Assembly: GCA_050743125.1 (NCBI GenBank)
Contig: JBOGEB010000020.1
Span: 1 to 34,156 of the forward strand
DNA from: JBOGEB01 sp050743125
Lineage (GTDB): Bacteria > Actinomycetota > Nitriliruptoria > Euzebyales > Egibacteraceae
Direction: 5' to 3'
Length of the DNA: 34,156 nucleotides
The notes under the pieces were generated by a model. That model worked only from the letters and a program-made list of their open reading frames with translations, searched no databases and was not told the origin of the DNA. Below are positions 25,259 through 32,905 of the stretch, piece after piece. Positions within the stretch are counted from its first letter, which is position 1, and every line of letters begins with the position of its first letter. The translations under genes and the position numbers were made by a program.

Positions 25259-25919
25259 GCGCCGGCGCGTTCACGCGCGACTCGGACGCGGCGAACCGCA
25301 CGCCGTCCGGCTGATCCGACCTCGTCGCGCTGATCGCCGCGACGAACGGGGAGCCGGCTGGGGCTTGGCCGCTGGTGAGGAAGTCGCGGTAGGCGCTCGT
25401 CACGTCCCACCGCAGCCGGCCAGGGGTGGTGGTGAGCGCTCTCCAGCTCGGCTGGTCGCCCATGAGCAGCTCCGCGGGCAGCGGCGCGCCGTCGGCCAGG
25501 TCGTCAGCGTTGTGGGCGGACGCCCCGAAGCTGCCCAGCTCGGTCGGGGTCGCATGGAGAACCGTCATCTCGATCCAGACGTTCCCGACGCAGGTCGAGT
25601 TGCCGGGGATCACCGGGAACGCGAGGACGACCGCGCTGCCCCGCTCGCCGGTCAGCACGAGCTCTGACGCTTTCGACTCCGCCACCGTCCCGCCGCGCGC
25701 CACGAAGTCCGCGATCGCCGGCGCCGACCCGTCCGAGACCGGCCCACCCGCCAACTGGTCCGGAGCAGGCTCAGCCTTCACCCGGTTCTGTCGAGGATCG
25801 CGGAGCTCGACCGAGCTCGAGACCGCGCGCAACGCTGCGGGAGCCGTGATCGCCACCACCAGCGCGAACCCGAGCACCGTCAGCGGCCAACGCACCCACC
25901 CCCATAGCCGCGGGTCCAC
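25203..25919 (-). CDS. Membrane-anchored DNRLRE/CBM96-like domain protein
   Basis: 238 residues from GTG 25919. One hydrophobic segment (about 12-31) is followed by an extracytoplasmic domain. The C-terminal pattern (RLRWDVTSAYRDFL..., then VRFAASESRVNAPALIWSG) resembles DNRLRE/CBM96-type beta-sandwich domains of secreted actinobacterial proteins. GTG 25919 is supported by GGAGG a few bases upstream on the minus strand; the longer open frame to 26171 reads through the 15-bp repeats and is rejected. It overlaps der tail-to-tail by 56 bp and follows the TPM-like gene by 82 bp. Confidence 0.65.
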   Translation of the reverse strand: MDPRLWGWVRWPLTVLGFALVVAITAPAALRAVSSSVELRDPRQNRVKAEPAPDQLAGGPVSDGSAPAIADFVARGGTVAESKASELVLTGERGSAVVLAFPVIPGNSTCVGNVWIEMTVLHATPTELGSFGASAHNADDLADGAPLPAELLMGDQPSWRALTTTPGRLRWDVTSAYRDFLTSGQAPAGSPFVAAISATRSDQPDGVRFAASESRVNAPALIWSGVPGCQARQVAQAG

Positions 25920-26001
25920 TCGGTCCCTCCTCGCCAAGCACCGCCCGCGCACCTCGAACAGTACCCGCTCTGGGGCGGTTCGGCTGGGGCAGGGCGAGGG
26001 G

Positions 26002-27345
26002 CTAGAAGTCGCCGCCGCCGAAGTCGCCGCCGCCGAAGTCGCCGCCGCCGAAGTCGCCGCCGCCGAAGTCGCCGCCGCCGAAGTCGCCGCCGCCGGAGTC
26101 GCCGCCGCCGGAGTCGCCGCCGCCGGAGTCGCCGCCGCCGGAGTCGCCGCCCCAGCCGTGGCTCCACCCACCGCTGAGCGCTGACCCGATCAGCAGCCCG
26201 GTCAGCAGATTGCCGCCGGCGACGCCGAAGTAGCCGCCGGCCCAGGGGGAGAACCAGCCGGGAGCGCTCCAGTACGGCATCCGCATGCCGTCCACAAGCA
26301 CATGGCGAGCATGCGGCTCCAGGCCGGCGCGGATCCGTTGGGCGTCGGCGGCGCAGGCTGGCACCGCCCGAGGAATGCCGCCCTCGGGCGCCCACTCGAC
26401 ATCCTCGGCCGAGGGGCCGTGGCGGGGGTCGAAAAAGCAGGGCAGGCGGCGTTCGGGCGGCTCCTCGCCGCGCACGCGGGCGCTCGCGGAGGCCATCCGG
26501 TAGCGACCCTCCTCGAGCGCGGCGGTGACCGGGGCAAGGTCCTCTGCCCGTTTGGCTCGGTCGAAGGCGCCCGACGCCTGCTCGTAACTGGAGAGCGCCG
26601 TGCGGTAGTCCTCGACTGCCTTCGGGTCCACGCCCGGCATCGAGATGTCGATGTCGAGTGCCCGGATCTCGTCGCCGAGGGCGATCAGATCCTCCTCCGT
26701 CGCCGCGCGGACGTCGGCGAACTCACGCGTGCGCTGCTCGTCCCGGCGCCGTTTGCTTCGCAGCGCCACGAAGCCCGCTGCGCCGCCGCCGAGCAGGACC
26801 AACCCGAGCAGCAGGGTGGACCCGATCGGGCGCGAGGACGGCTCGTCGACAGGGCTCGGGGCTGGAACTCCGGTCGCAGCCGCCCGGCCGACGCGGTTGA
26901 CGAAGTCGATGAGCGTCGCCTCAATCCCCTGGTCCCCTCGGGCCTGATAAGCGGCGGTCGCCAGTGCCCCCGCCCGGCCACCAGGGAGGACGTTGCTCCC
27001 AGTCCGAAATTGGCTCCCCGCCACCACCGCGACCGTGGCCGGCTGCCGCAGCCGGCTGCCGGTCTCCCGCACGAGGGCATTGGCGTCGCCGCCGTGGCGC
27101 GCGGCGTCCGGGAGGATGACAACGAAGATCGGCGTGCCGGCCTGGTTGACGGCAGCCCGCAGGCGGTCGGTCGCCGCCGAGTCGAGCTTGGTCTCCGCAT
27201 TCGGGTCCACGTAGACCGGATCACGCCGCAGCGCCTCGACGACCCGGTCGAGCTCAGCCTGGCCAAGGGCGGCAGCTGGGACCAGCAGCACGGTCTCCAG
27301 CGCGAGGAGCACGAGCAACGCGGCCCGCCACACGAGTTCGATCAT
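26002..27345 (-). CDS. Secreted TPM-domain-like membrane protein with GGGD(F/S) tail
   Basis: 447 residues. A signal peptide (1-29, hydrophobic, ending AAALGQA) precedes a TPM/YgcG-like domain (about 31-155, with GTPIFVVILPDAAR and VNRVGRAA). A Pro/Ser linker, a transmembrane segment (about 175-195) and a charged helical cytoplasmic region (200-290) follow. The end has a glycine-rich stretch and ten GGGD[F/S] repeats. TPM proteins often end in such glycine tails. ATG 27345 is chosen over a frame reaching 27705 because a -10 hexamer lies 6 bases upstream and a signal peptide follows. Its function is unknown. Confidence 0.72.
   Translation of the reverse strand: MIELVWRAALLVLLALETVLLVPAAALGQAELDRVVEALRRDPVYVDPNAETKLDSAATDRLRAAVNQAGTPIFVVILPDAARHGGDANALVRETGSRLRQPATVAVVAGSQFRTGSNVLPGGRAGALATAAYQARGDQGIEATLIDFVNRVGRAAATGVPAPSPVDEPSSRPIGSTLLLGLVLLGGGAAGFVALRSKRRRDEQRTREFADVRAATEEDLIALGDEIRALDIDISMPGVDPKAVEDYRTALSSYEQASGAFDRAKRAEDLAPVTAALEEGRYRMASASARVRGEEPPERRLPCFFDPRHGPSAEDVEWAPEGGIPRAVPACAADAQRIRAGLEPHARHVLVDGMRMPYWSAPGWFSPWAGGYFGVAGGNLLTGLLIGSALSGGWSHGWGGDSGGGDSGGGDSGGGDSGGGDFGGGDFGGGDFGGGDFGGGDFGGGDF
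26005..26154 (-). repeat. Ten tandem 15-bp repeats
   Basis: Ten copies of a 15-bp unit encode the C-terminal GGGD[F/S] repeats of the TPM-like protein: six end in Phe codons, four in Ser, differing by one base. Such arrays change length by slippage. The stop codon follows the array directly, so copy-number change would only lengthen or shorten the tail. Confidence 0.9.
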
Positions 27346-27351
27346 CCGCCC

Positions 27352-27357
27352 AGCGTA
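27352..27357 (-). promoter_or_regulatory. -10 hexamer of likely leaderless TPM-like gene
   Basis: On the minus strand TACGCT lies 6 bases before ATG 27345, with no Shine-Dalgarno between. It repeats the NUDIX gene pattern. Confidence 0.5.
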
Positions 27358-27392
27358 CGGCCTCTCTCGCTGTGGAGCCGGCGGCGTGGAGC

Positions 27393-27407
27393 CCTGCATG
27401 ATGCAGG
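27393..27407. promoter_or_regulatory. 15-bp palindrome in a divergent promoter region
   Basis: CCTGCAT (27393-27399) and ATGCAGG (27401-27407) flank one base. It lies 36-50 bp upstream of the TPM-like gene's -10 hexamer and between two divergent genes, so it may be an operator. Confidence 0.35.
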
Positions 27408-27546
27408 TTTCGGGCGAACCGCCTTCCTTGCCCTTGGCAGGCCGAAAAAGTCGAGGCGTTTGGGAGGACGCGCAGGTGGGCATACACAAACAACCCGTCT
27501 CATCTTCAACGGTCCATCGTAGTCCGTCACGTGAGGAGAAAGAGCA

Positions 27547-28041
27547 GTGGCTGAGCACAAAGCACTCGACATTTACTTGAACGACCACCTCGCCGGCGCC
27601 ACCGGAGCCTGCGAGCTCGTACAGCGCCTCCAGACCGAAAACGAGGGTACTGCCCTGGGGAAATTTCTGGCAGAACTCACCGGTGACATCCAAGAAGATC
27701 GCCAAACGCTCGAAGATCTCATGGACCGGCTCGGCACGACCAAAAGTCCTGTCAAGCAGGCCGCCACCCTGGTGATGGAAAAGCTCAGCCGTATCAAACT
27801 CATCGGGTCCTTCTCAGCACAAACCGATCTCAGCCGCCTCCTGGCGCTGGAAACGCTCTACCTCGGTGTGGAGGGAAAGTGTTGTCTGTGGCGAGCCTTG
27901 AAGCAAGTGGCAGGCGAGTACCCCTCCATGGCCTCCACCGACTTTGATGTCCTGATCAATAGGGCCGAAGCACAAAAATCCCGCCTGGAGCAGGAACGCA
28001 GCGCTGCCGCAACCGTACTTGCGCCAGCGGCTTCCGCATAG
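27547..28041 (+). CDS. Conserved hypothetical, ferritin-like helical protein
   Basis: 164 residues, mostly helical, with no signal or membrane segment. The opening EHKALDIYLNDHLAGATGACEL and the acidic TGDIQEDRQTLEDLMDRLG region recall a widespread bacterial family of ferritin-like hypothetical proteins; the fold assignment is by memory. Metal-binding ExxH motifs are not clear. GTG 27547 has AGGAG around 27533. Base and codon use is less GC-rich than in the housekeeping genes (AAA and GAA codons frequent), hinting at a different origin. Confidence 0.6.
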   Translation: MAEHKALDIYLNDHLAGATGACELVQRLQTENEGTALGKFLAELTGDIQEDRQTLEDLMDRLGTTKSPVKQAATLVMEKLSRIKLIGSFSAQTDLSRLLALETLYLGVEGKCCLWRALKQVAGEYPSMASTDFDVLINRAEAQKSRLEQERSAAATVLAPAASA

Positions 28042-28128
28042 GCGTTGTGGAGAGCGGCTCAAGCTCGTGAGTTCCCCGGTCTCCACCCCAATTGAGGCAG
28101 GTCTTCTCCCTTGCCATGCGAGGGGAGA

Positions 28129-28160
28129 ACGGCGGTGCGAGTTCAGACTCGCACCGCCGT
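28129..28160. terminator. Strong hairpin downstream of the ferritin-like gene
   Basis: Arms 28129-28142 and 28147-28160 pair perfectly over 14 bp with a TCAG loop. It lies about 90 bp past the 27547-28041 stop. There is no T-run, so it matches the U-less hairpins elsewhere in the window. Confidence 0.55.
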
Positions 28161-28232
28161 GGAAGCGGACCGCCTCAAAACGCTGGCATTCACCTGGAGA
28201 AGGGCGAAGCGTCAGGGCGAGCAATCACCGGA

Positions 28233-28255
28233 TCACACCGATGACGTCGGTGTGA
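28233..28255. terminator. Hairpin followed by an A-run
   Basis: Arms 28233-28241 and 28247-28255 pair perfectly (9 bp, 5-base loop). On the plus strand CC and six A follow rather than T, so it is not a standard terminator; it could be an operator for the DUF6328 gene. Confidence 0.4.
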
Positions 28256-28423
28256 CCAAAAAAGGCTAAGAACTAAGGGGCTCCCTGGCTGTTCCGCTAT
28301 GGCTATGACCAAGGCGGAATTGGCCGAGCCTCGGCCCGGTCTGATTCTGCCCTTCAACTAGCGAACGCAGACGTTCAGACTTGTCGCTACCCTGAGCGCC
28401 AGGCCACGAAAGAGGAGGCGGGG

Positions 28424-28894
28424 GTGGCGGAAGAGGACCAGAAGGAGCGGGTCGACCGCGAGTTGATCGAGCTCCTCAACGAGTTGCGCGTCGCCCTGCC
28501 CGGCGTGCAGGTGCTCTTTGCGTTCCTGCTCACGGTCCCGTTCACTGAACGCTTCGGGCGCGCGACCGCGCTTCAGCGGAGCGTGTACTTCGCTACGCTG
28601 CTGCTGACCACAGCGTCGTCGGTGCTGCTCATCGCGCCGACGCCATATCACCGCTTGCGTTTCCGCGCGCCTGGCAAGGAGCAACTCCTTTTTACGTCGA
28701 ACCGGCTGGCGATCGTCGGCCTGGGTCTCTTGGCGTCGGCGATGACCGGGGTCGTGATGCTCGTGACCGACGTGCTCTTTCCGCTTCCTGTCGCCGTCGT
28801 GGTCGCCGCCGGTACCGCCGCGCTGTTCGCGTCGCTGTGGTACATCATGCCGCTCCGGCGCCGCCGCCGTGAGAAGCGGGCGTTTCCCGGCTAG
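28424..28894 (+). CDS. DUF6328 family membrane protein
   Basis: 156 residues with four hydrophobic segments (about 25-45, 55-75, 95-120 and 125-145) and a short acidic N-terminus (AEEDQKERVDRELIELLNELRVALPGVQVLFAFLL-type opening). It matches my recall of the DUF6328 family common in actinobacteria; its function is unknown. GTG 28424 has a GAGGAGG ribosome site. The C-terminus is Arg-rich. It converges with the YihY gene. Confidence 0.8.
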   Translation: MAEEDQKERVDRELIELLNELRVALPGVQVLFAFLLTVPFTERFGRATALQRSVYFATLLLTTASSVLLIAPTPYHRLRFRAPGKEQLLFTSNRLAIVGLGLLASAMTGVVMLVTDVLFPLPVAVVVAAGTAALFASLWYIMPLRRRRREKRAFPG

Positions 28895-28938
28895 ACGGGG
28901 TTCAGAAACAGGTTGCGAGGAGTCCAGGCTCAGTCAGC

Positions 28939-29934
28939 TCAGTCAGCCGGTTCACCTACTGTGTCTGCGGCCTGTGCTCCGCGGCTACCGAGGGGCTTCT
29001 CCTCCCCTGTGGTGCTGTCCCGACAGGTCTGACGTTCCATCTCCGCGTTGATCTCCGCACCGAGCAGGAAAACAAAGCTGGTAAGGAACAGCCACAGCAG
29101 CAGGACGATGATGCCGGCGATCGATCCGTAGACCGCGCCGTAGTTGCTGAAGTTGCTTACATAGAGGGAGAACAGGCCCGAGCCGATCAGCCACAAGACG
29201 GTGGCGATGACCGCGCCCCAGCTGACCCACTGCAATTGTGCATTCTCCCGGTCCGGCGCGTAGCGGTAAATCAGCGCCAGCCCCCCGATCATGAGCACCG
29301 CCAGGACCGGCCAGCGCAACAGCTTGGCGAGCGTCTCACCGCTGCTGCCCAGGCCCAGCGAATCCACCACTGCGGGCAGGACCGCCACCAGCCCGATCGC
29401 CATGAGGCCCGCGACGAGCGCGCCGAGGGTGAGCAGCAGCGCGAGCGCGCGCACCTTGAGGACCCCGCGCGTCTCCTGTTCGCAATAGACGACGTTGACG
29501 CCCTTGATGATCCCGTTCACGCCGATGGAGGCGCTGTACAGCGCGCCGGCCAAGCCCGCGATGGCGCCAATCGACAGGCCCGCCGAGGACGAGGAGGTGG
29601 CGACGCTGCGGATCTGGTTCAAGATGATCGGTCCAGCCTGTGGCAGCCCGCCCACGGAGCTGCCGATCTGCTGCTCGATCTGCACCGGATCAGCCACCAG
29701 ACCGTACAACGTCACGGCCGCGATGACGGCCGGGAACAACGCGAGAACGGTGTAGAAGGCCACCCCCGCGGCCAAGAGCGCTACGTTGTCCTCCTTTATT
29801 CCAGCCTTCACCCGGCTGAAGATGTCCTTCCAGCCCGCAAGCGGGATCTGCGCAGGCCGGGTGGCCCAACGGCCCCGCCTGGAGCGGTTGCGGGCCTCGC
29901 TGGTCCGGCGGTCCAGACCTTGATCGTTTGCCAT
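28939..29934 (-). CDS. YihY/BrkB family inner membrane protein
   Basis: 331 residues with about six membrane segments. The family hallmarks are present: a DNVALLAAGVAFYTVLALFPA-like first segment, a long loop, RYAPDRENAQLQWVSWGA and the YGAVYGSIAGIIVLLLWLF stretch before the last helix. Members were once called ribonuclease BN in error; they are likely transporters or membrane remodelers of unknown substrate. ATG 29934 has AAGGAG just upstream. The divergent gap to the next gene is 519 bp. Confidence 0.88.
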   Translation of the reverse strand: MANDQGLDRRTSEARNRSRRGRWATRPAQIPLAGWKDIFSRVKAGIKEDNVALLAAGVAFYTVLALFPAVIAAVTLYGLVADPVQIEQQIGSSVGGLPQAGPIILNQIRSVATSSSSAGLSIGAIAGLAGALYSASIGVNGIIKGVNVVYCEQETRGVLKVRALALLLTLGALVAGLMAIGLVAVLPAVVDSLGLGSSGETLAKLLRWPVLAVLMIGGLALIYRYAPDRENAQLQWVSWGAVIATVLWLIGSGLFSLYVSNFSNYGAVYGSIAGIIVLLLWLFLTSFVFLLGAEINAEMERQTCRDSTTGEEKPLGSRGAQAADTVGEPAD

Positions 29935-30453
29935 CTCACTCCTTCGAGATCATCAGCCGGGGCTGGGCACCATTCAGAGCGTGCAGCGGCCTGCGGGGTC
30001 CATTGAAACGGAAGATGCGTGTTCAGCCGTCAAGCAGCGCATATGCCACATTGTCAGCGCGTAGACCAGTTGGCGCCAGCCGTCGATGGCCGCCTCTCGA
30101 ACCTTCGACCCCTGGATCGGAGGCGCTACGCGCCGGGGAAGCGGGGCGAGTTCCGTCTTCGCTCCTCCTCCCAAGAAAGGCTCAGGACCTCGCACGGACA
30201 ACCTTGCAGTGGAATTTTCCCCGCGGTCTTTCCACGCAACCCCGTGGCGTGGATAGCGCTGCCAGGGGACCTGAAGCGGGATCAACTCCGGCCGGCCCCG
30301 CCGGGCTCGACCTCGGCGTTCGAACAGGCGCCTGGCCCATGCGTGGCCTGCTCGACGTCCACGACGCCGTCCGCAGCCCACAGAACGTGCGATGATCGAG
30401 CATGCAGACCTCGACCGCTCTCTGGCGCCGCCGGAAAAGGAGAGAGCGCTTCG
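29935..30453. other. 519-bp intergenic stretch
   Basis: No supported gene. Open frames on both strands through here are Arg/Pro/Ser-rich with no family features. The left end carries the YihY ribosome site (minus strand); the right end carries GGAGAG before ATG 30454. It separates two divergent genes and so must hold both promoters, but none is clear. Confidence 0.55.
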
Positions 30454-31179
30454 ATGCCGACAGTGACCTACAGCAACGCTGCCCTTGCCCTGCTGAACGT
30501 CGGGCTGAGCTGTATCGGGCTCGATCTCAGCAGCGGTGACAACAGCTTCGACCTTCATCGGATCGACGACCCGAACGACTGCGGTACGTCGTTCTCGGAT
30601 CAGCAGCGGGCGAGCATCCACGCGATCTTCGACCCCATTACCATCTCGATCAAGCCATTTCGGCTTCCTGGCAGCGGTGAGATCCGACTCGATCACCTCG
30701 CCAAAGAGCGCGCCACGGTTTCGTGGAGCGCCGAGCGCGATGGCAGCATCATCCTCGACCTCCAGTTCGAGTCCGCTGGTCGTGAGCTGCTCGGTACCTT
30801 TGGCGGCGACATCGACAACGGCCGCCTCCTGATCTCCTTGGCGGTAGAGGTCGGCCCCAGCGGGGAGCTCGTCGTCACTCCGTCCACGAGCTTCAGCGCC
30901 GACATCGACATCCTCGGCATACCCAACTTCCTCGAGCGGAGGTTGACGGCCCAGCTCCCCCAGCGCGTCGCTCAGGAGACCGAGGCGCAGCTCCAGGCCT
31001 CGGCGCAGGAGATCGCACAGGGGATCTTTCAAAACTTGTCGGAGGCAGGACCCGACGGCAATCTTCTGCCCACGCCGTCGCCAGACGCCCTCTACACCGG
31101 GGTCAAGATCACCGACGAGCACGCCACCCTCTCCTGGCGGACTGGACTTACTCCCCACAAGCAGGACACCTCAGAATGA
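30454..31179 (+). CDS. Hypothetical protein, beta-rich
   Basis: 241 residues, not recognised. There is no signal peptide or membrane segment. Alternating hydrophobic strands with VEVGPSGELVV and FSADIDILGIPNFL in the middle suggest a beta-rich lipid-binding or LEA-like shape, but this is only an impression. The segment about 175-200 (LPQRVAQETEAQLQASAQEI) is helical and amphipathic. ATG 30454 has GGAGAG about ten bases upstream. The frame is open further back to 30019, but that part has no coding character. Confidence 0.55.
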   Translation: MPTVTYSNAALALLNVGLSCIGLDLSSGDNSFDLHRIDDPNDCGTSFSDQQRASIHAIFDPITISIKPFRLPGSGEIRLDHLAKERATVSWSAERDGSIILDLQFESAGRELLGTFGGDIDNGRLLISLAVEVGPSGELVVTPSTSFSADIDILGIPNFLERRLTAQLPQRVAQETEAQLQASAQEIAQGIFQNLSEAGPDGNLLPTPSPDALYTGVKITDEHATLSWRTGLTPHKQDTSE

Positions 31180-31251
31180 GAGGATGTCCCTGTAGTTGCT
31201 ACAGCTGGAGGTATTCTGCCTCACATAGTCTTGCGTGGGGAGACTGGCAGC

Positions 31252-32052
31252 ATGCCTGGTGATGGTTTTGCGCGACGAGCTGTAATGTACGGCGAGAACG
31301 ATCTCAGCTCATGCTCACTTTTTGCTGGGAGCTATATTAATTTCGGCTTCTGGAAGCATCTAAGCTGCGCCGCGACTGTCAGCATCGAACAGCGGATCAA
31401 GAGCCAGGCGGACATGTACCGAGCGGCGCTCATCCGTTTGGGTCTCCAAGCCGGAGACAGGGTTCTTGAGGTTGGTTGCGGTGTTGGGGTTGGGGGCGCG
31501 CTTGCCCTGACAGAGTTCGAGCCACTGGAGGTGCATGGCGTCGACATTTCGCCGGCGCAGGTCGCTAGGGCGAACCAGGTCAATGCTGAGTTATTACAGA
31601 GACAGCCTGGCAAGCTGGTTTTTCAAGAAGGGTCAGCGCTCGCACTTCCGTATCCAGATGGGTCTTTTGATAGGGTCTTCTCTATTGAAGCCGCCCAGCA
31701 CTTTGAAAATCTCGTGGGGTTCGTTCGTGAAGCCTACCGAGTTCTGAAGCCTGGTGGCAGCCTTGCTGTCGCGACCTTCTTCACCCCGCGTGAGGGAGTT
31801 GTAGGGGAACTCACGCAGCTGATCGAGACCGTTCAAAATGGAATCGATGTTGTTGTCCCAGTGGGATCTTTTCACCGTGACTTGATCCGCGAGGGTTTCT
31901 CGCGAGCAGAAGTTGAAAGCATCGGCAAGTACGTGTGGTACGGGTTTGATGCGTGGATGAGCCAGACGGAATTCAAGCAGAGCTGGGGTCGTAATTGGCT
32001 TAGGGCGTACGAGCAAGGCCTCATTGATTATTATATCGTGACCGCGACATAA
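31252..32052 (+). CDS. SAM-dependent methyltransferase (class I)
   Basis: 266 residues with a class I fold: motif I LEVGCGVGVGG at 72-82, an acidic GVDIS after strand 2 (97-100), an ALPYPDGSFDRVFSIEAAQHF segment, and LKPGGSLAVATFF. The layout resembles small-molecule O- or C-methyltransferases of antibiotic and terpenoid pathways (rebeccamycin/rifamycin tailoring type); the substrate is unknown. ATG 31252 has GGGGAG at 31237-31242; TTG 31231 is an upstream alternative. Its codons end in A or T much more than those of other genes here, suggesting recent transfer. No other biosynthetic genes lie next to it. Confidence 0.85.
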   Translation: MPGDGFARRAVMYGENDLSSCSLFAGSYINFGFWKHLSCAATVSIEQRIKSQADMYRAALIRLGLQAGDRVLEVGCGVGVGGALALTEFEPLEVHGVDISPAQVARANQVNAELLQRQPGKLVFQEGSALALPYPDGSFDRVFSIEAAQHFENLVGFVREAYRVLKPGGSLAVATFFTPREGVVGELTQLIETVQNGIDVVVPVGSFHRDLIREGFSRAEVESIGKYVWYGFDAWMSQTEFKQSWGRNWLRAYEQGLIDYYIVTAT

Positions 32053-32532
32053 AATGACGGGCAGCCGTCTGCGTCTCTGGCATACCGGGGCGTGCCGTAA
32101 TAAGTGTTAGCAGGCTAGTAAACACCTGGCTACACCTGCCATAGAATAATCATCTTGTCAAATAATTTTGTGATAGAGAGCAACATGGTGGGAGGGGTAG
32201 GGAGCAGAGCGGGGTAGAAGTACGTTGTGGTTGATGGGAAGCGCAGGGCGCGATGATGCTTTGGGATGCGCGCGGGAGGAAACGGCACGGCCGAGGGGTA
32301 GAAAGAGCTGCAGTGACAGAACGGGACGTAGAATGGCTGTAGCCGAGCAGCGAGCACAGCGTCACGGTTGACCAGCAGGGCAGCGACTGGACCGTGAGAG
32401 CTGGATGCCCGCTCAGCGAAGTCCCGCCATTGCCAACCTACGGGGGCCGGCAAGCCAGGCAGGAGGTGTCGCCCACACCGTGAGTGTGAACAACCCGGTC
32501 ACGGGCAGAACAGTCACGACTGTGGCGGCTCG
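32053..32532. other. Lower-GC gene-free stretch
   Basis: No supported gene. The segment 32100-32260 is markedly AT-richer than the rest of the window. A weak hairpin (32056-32069, 5-bp stem) follows the methyltransferase stop. The minus-strand frame 32130-32453 has an odd composition (Phe, Pro, Ser, Tyr) and no recognised family. It could be the scar of an inserted element, but no terminal repeats were found. Confidence 0.5.
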
Positions 32533-32775
32533 TCACCCGACCTCTTCTGTGGCTCGCCGCGGGTGGTGGCCGATCCAGTCGAAAGCGGCGTAGAGGCCAC
32601 CGTCGAGACGCGCGGAGCTGGCCGGCTCGGTACCCTCCCTCCCCTCGATCAGGTCGAGAGGGCAGCAGTAGCCGTCGTAGATCTGGACGAGGTAGTCGCG
32701 GGCGTACATATCGCGGCTGCGCAAGATCACCGGGACGCTTTCCTCGGCTCCGACGTTGTACCGCCAGTTCGACAT
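32533..32775 (-). CDS. Doubtful small hypothetical ORF or fragment
   Basis: From ATG 32775 an 80-residue frame reads through WRYNVGAEESVP and QIYDGYCCPLDLI. No family is recognised and no strong ribosome site is visible. The frame is open upstream to 32892. It may be a remnant. Confidence 0.25.
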   Translation of the reverse strand: MSNWRYNVGAEESVPVILRSRDMYARDYLVQIYDGYCCPLDLIEGREGTEPASSARLDGGLYAAFDWIGHHPRRATEEVG

Positions 32776-32905
32776 TCGCTTTATGCGGCCTTCAGCAGCG
32801 TCGATTCTTCGAGTTGCCCACGAATTCCCAGCCGTCGGGCCGGGAAGCGCTCTGCGGTGGTCTGCGGCTGCCCGCGCCAGTTGTCGCTCCACACGGGTCA
32901 GGTGG

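Larger units (their letters stand above)
28042..28423. other. 382-bp gene-free stretch with three hairpins
   Basis: No supported gene is seen. Hairpins lie at 28104-28129 (7-bp stem, 12-base loop), 28129-28160 (14-bp perfect stem) and 28233-28255 (9-bp stem, followed by CC and an A-run). The right end carries GAGGAGG before the DUF6328 start and a possible -10 TACCCT near 28388. A structured 3' end, a small RNA or stacked terminators are possible. Confidence 0.55.

Noticed and set aside
26002..26184. Ala/Thr-Pro repeat proteins in other frames over the 15-bp array
   Set aside because: They are shadows of the GGGD[F/S] repeats; the TPM-like frame has a signal peptide, a promoter and a domain.
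27346..27705. N-terminal extension of the TPM-like protein
   Set aside because: The open frame crosses the start of the plus-strand gene and has no homology; a signal peptide begins at 27345.
30019..30453. Extension of the 241-aa protein upstream
   Set aside because: The composition is Arg/Pro/Ser-rich and non-coding in character; ATG 30454 has a ribosome site.
32130..32453. Transposase pseudogene on the minus strand
   Set aside because: No DDE or HTH features and no terminal inverted repeats could be recognised.
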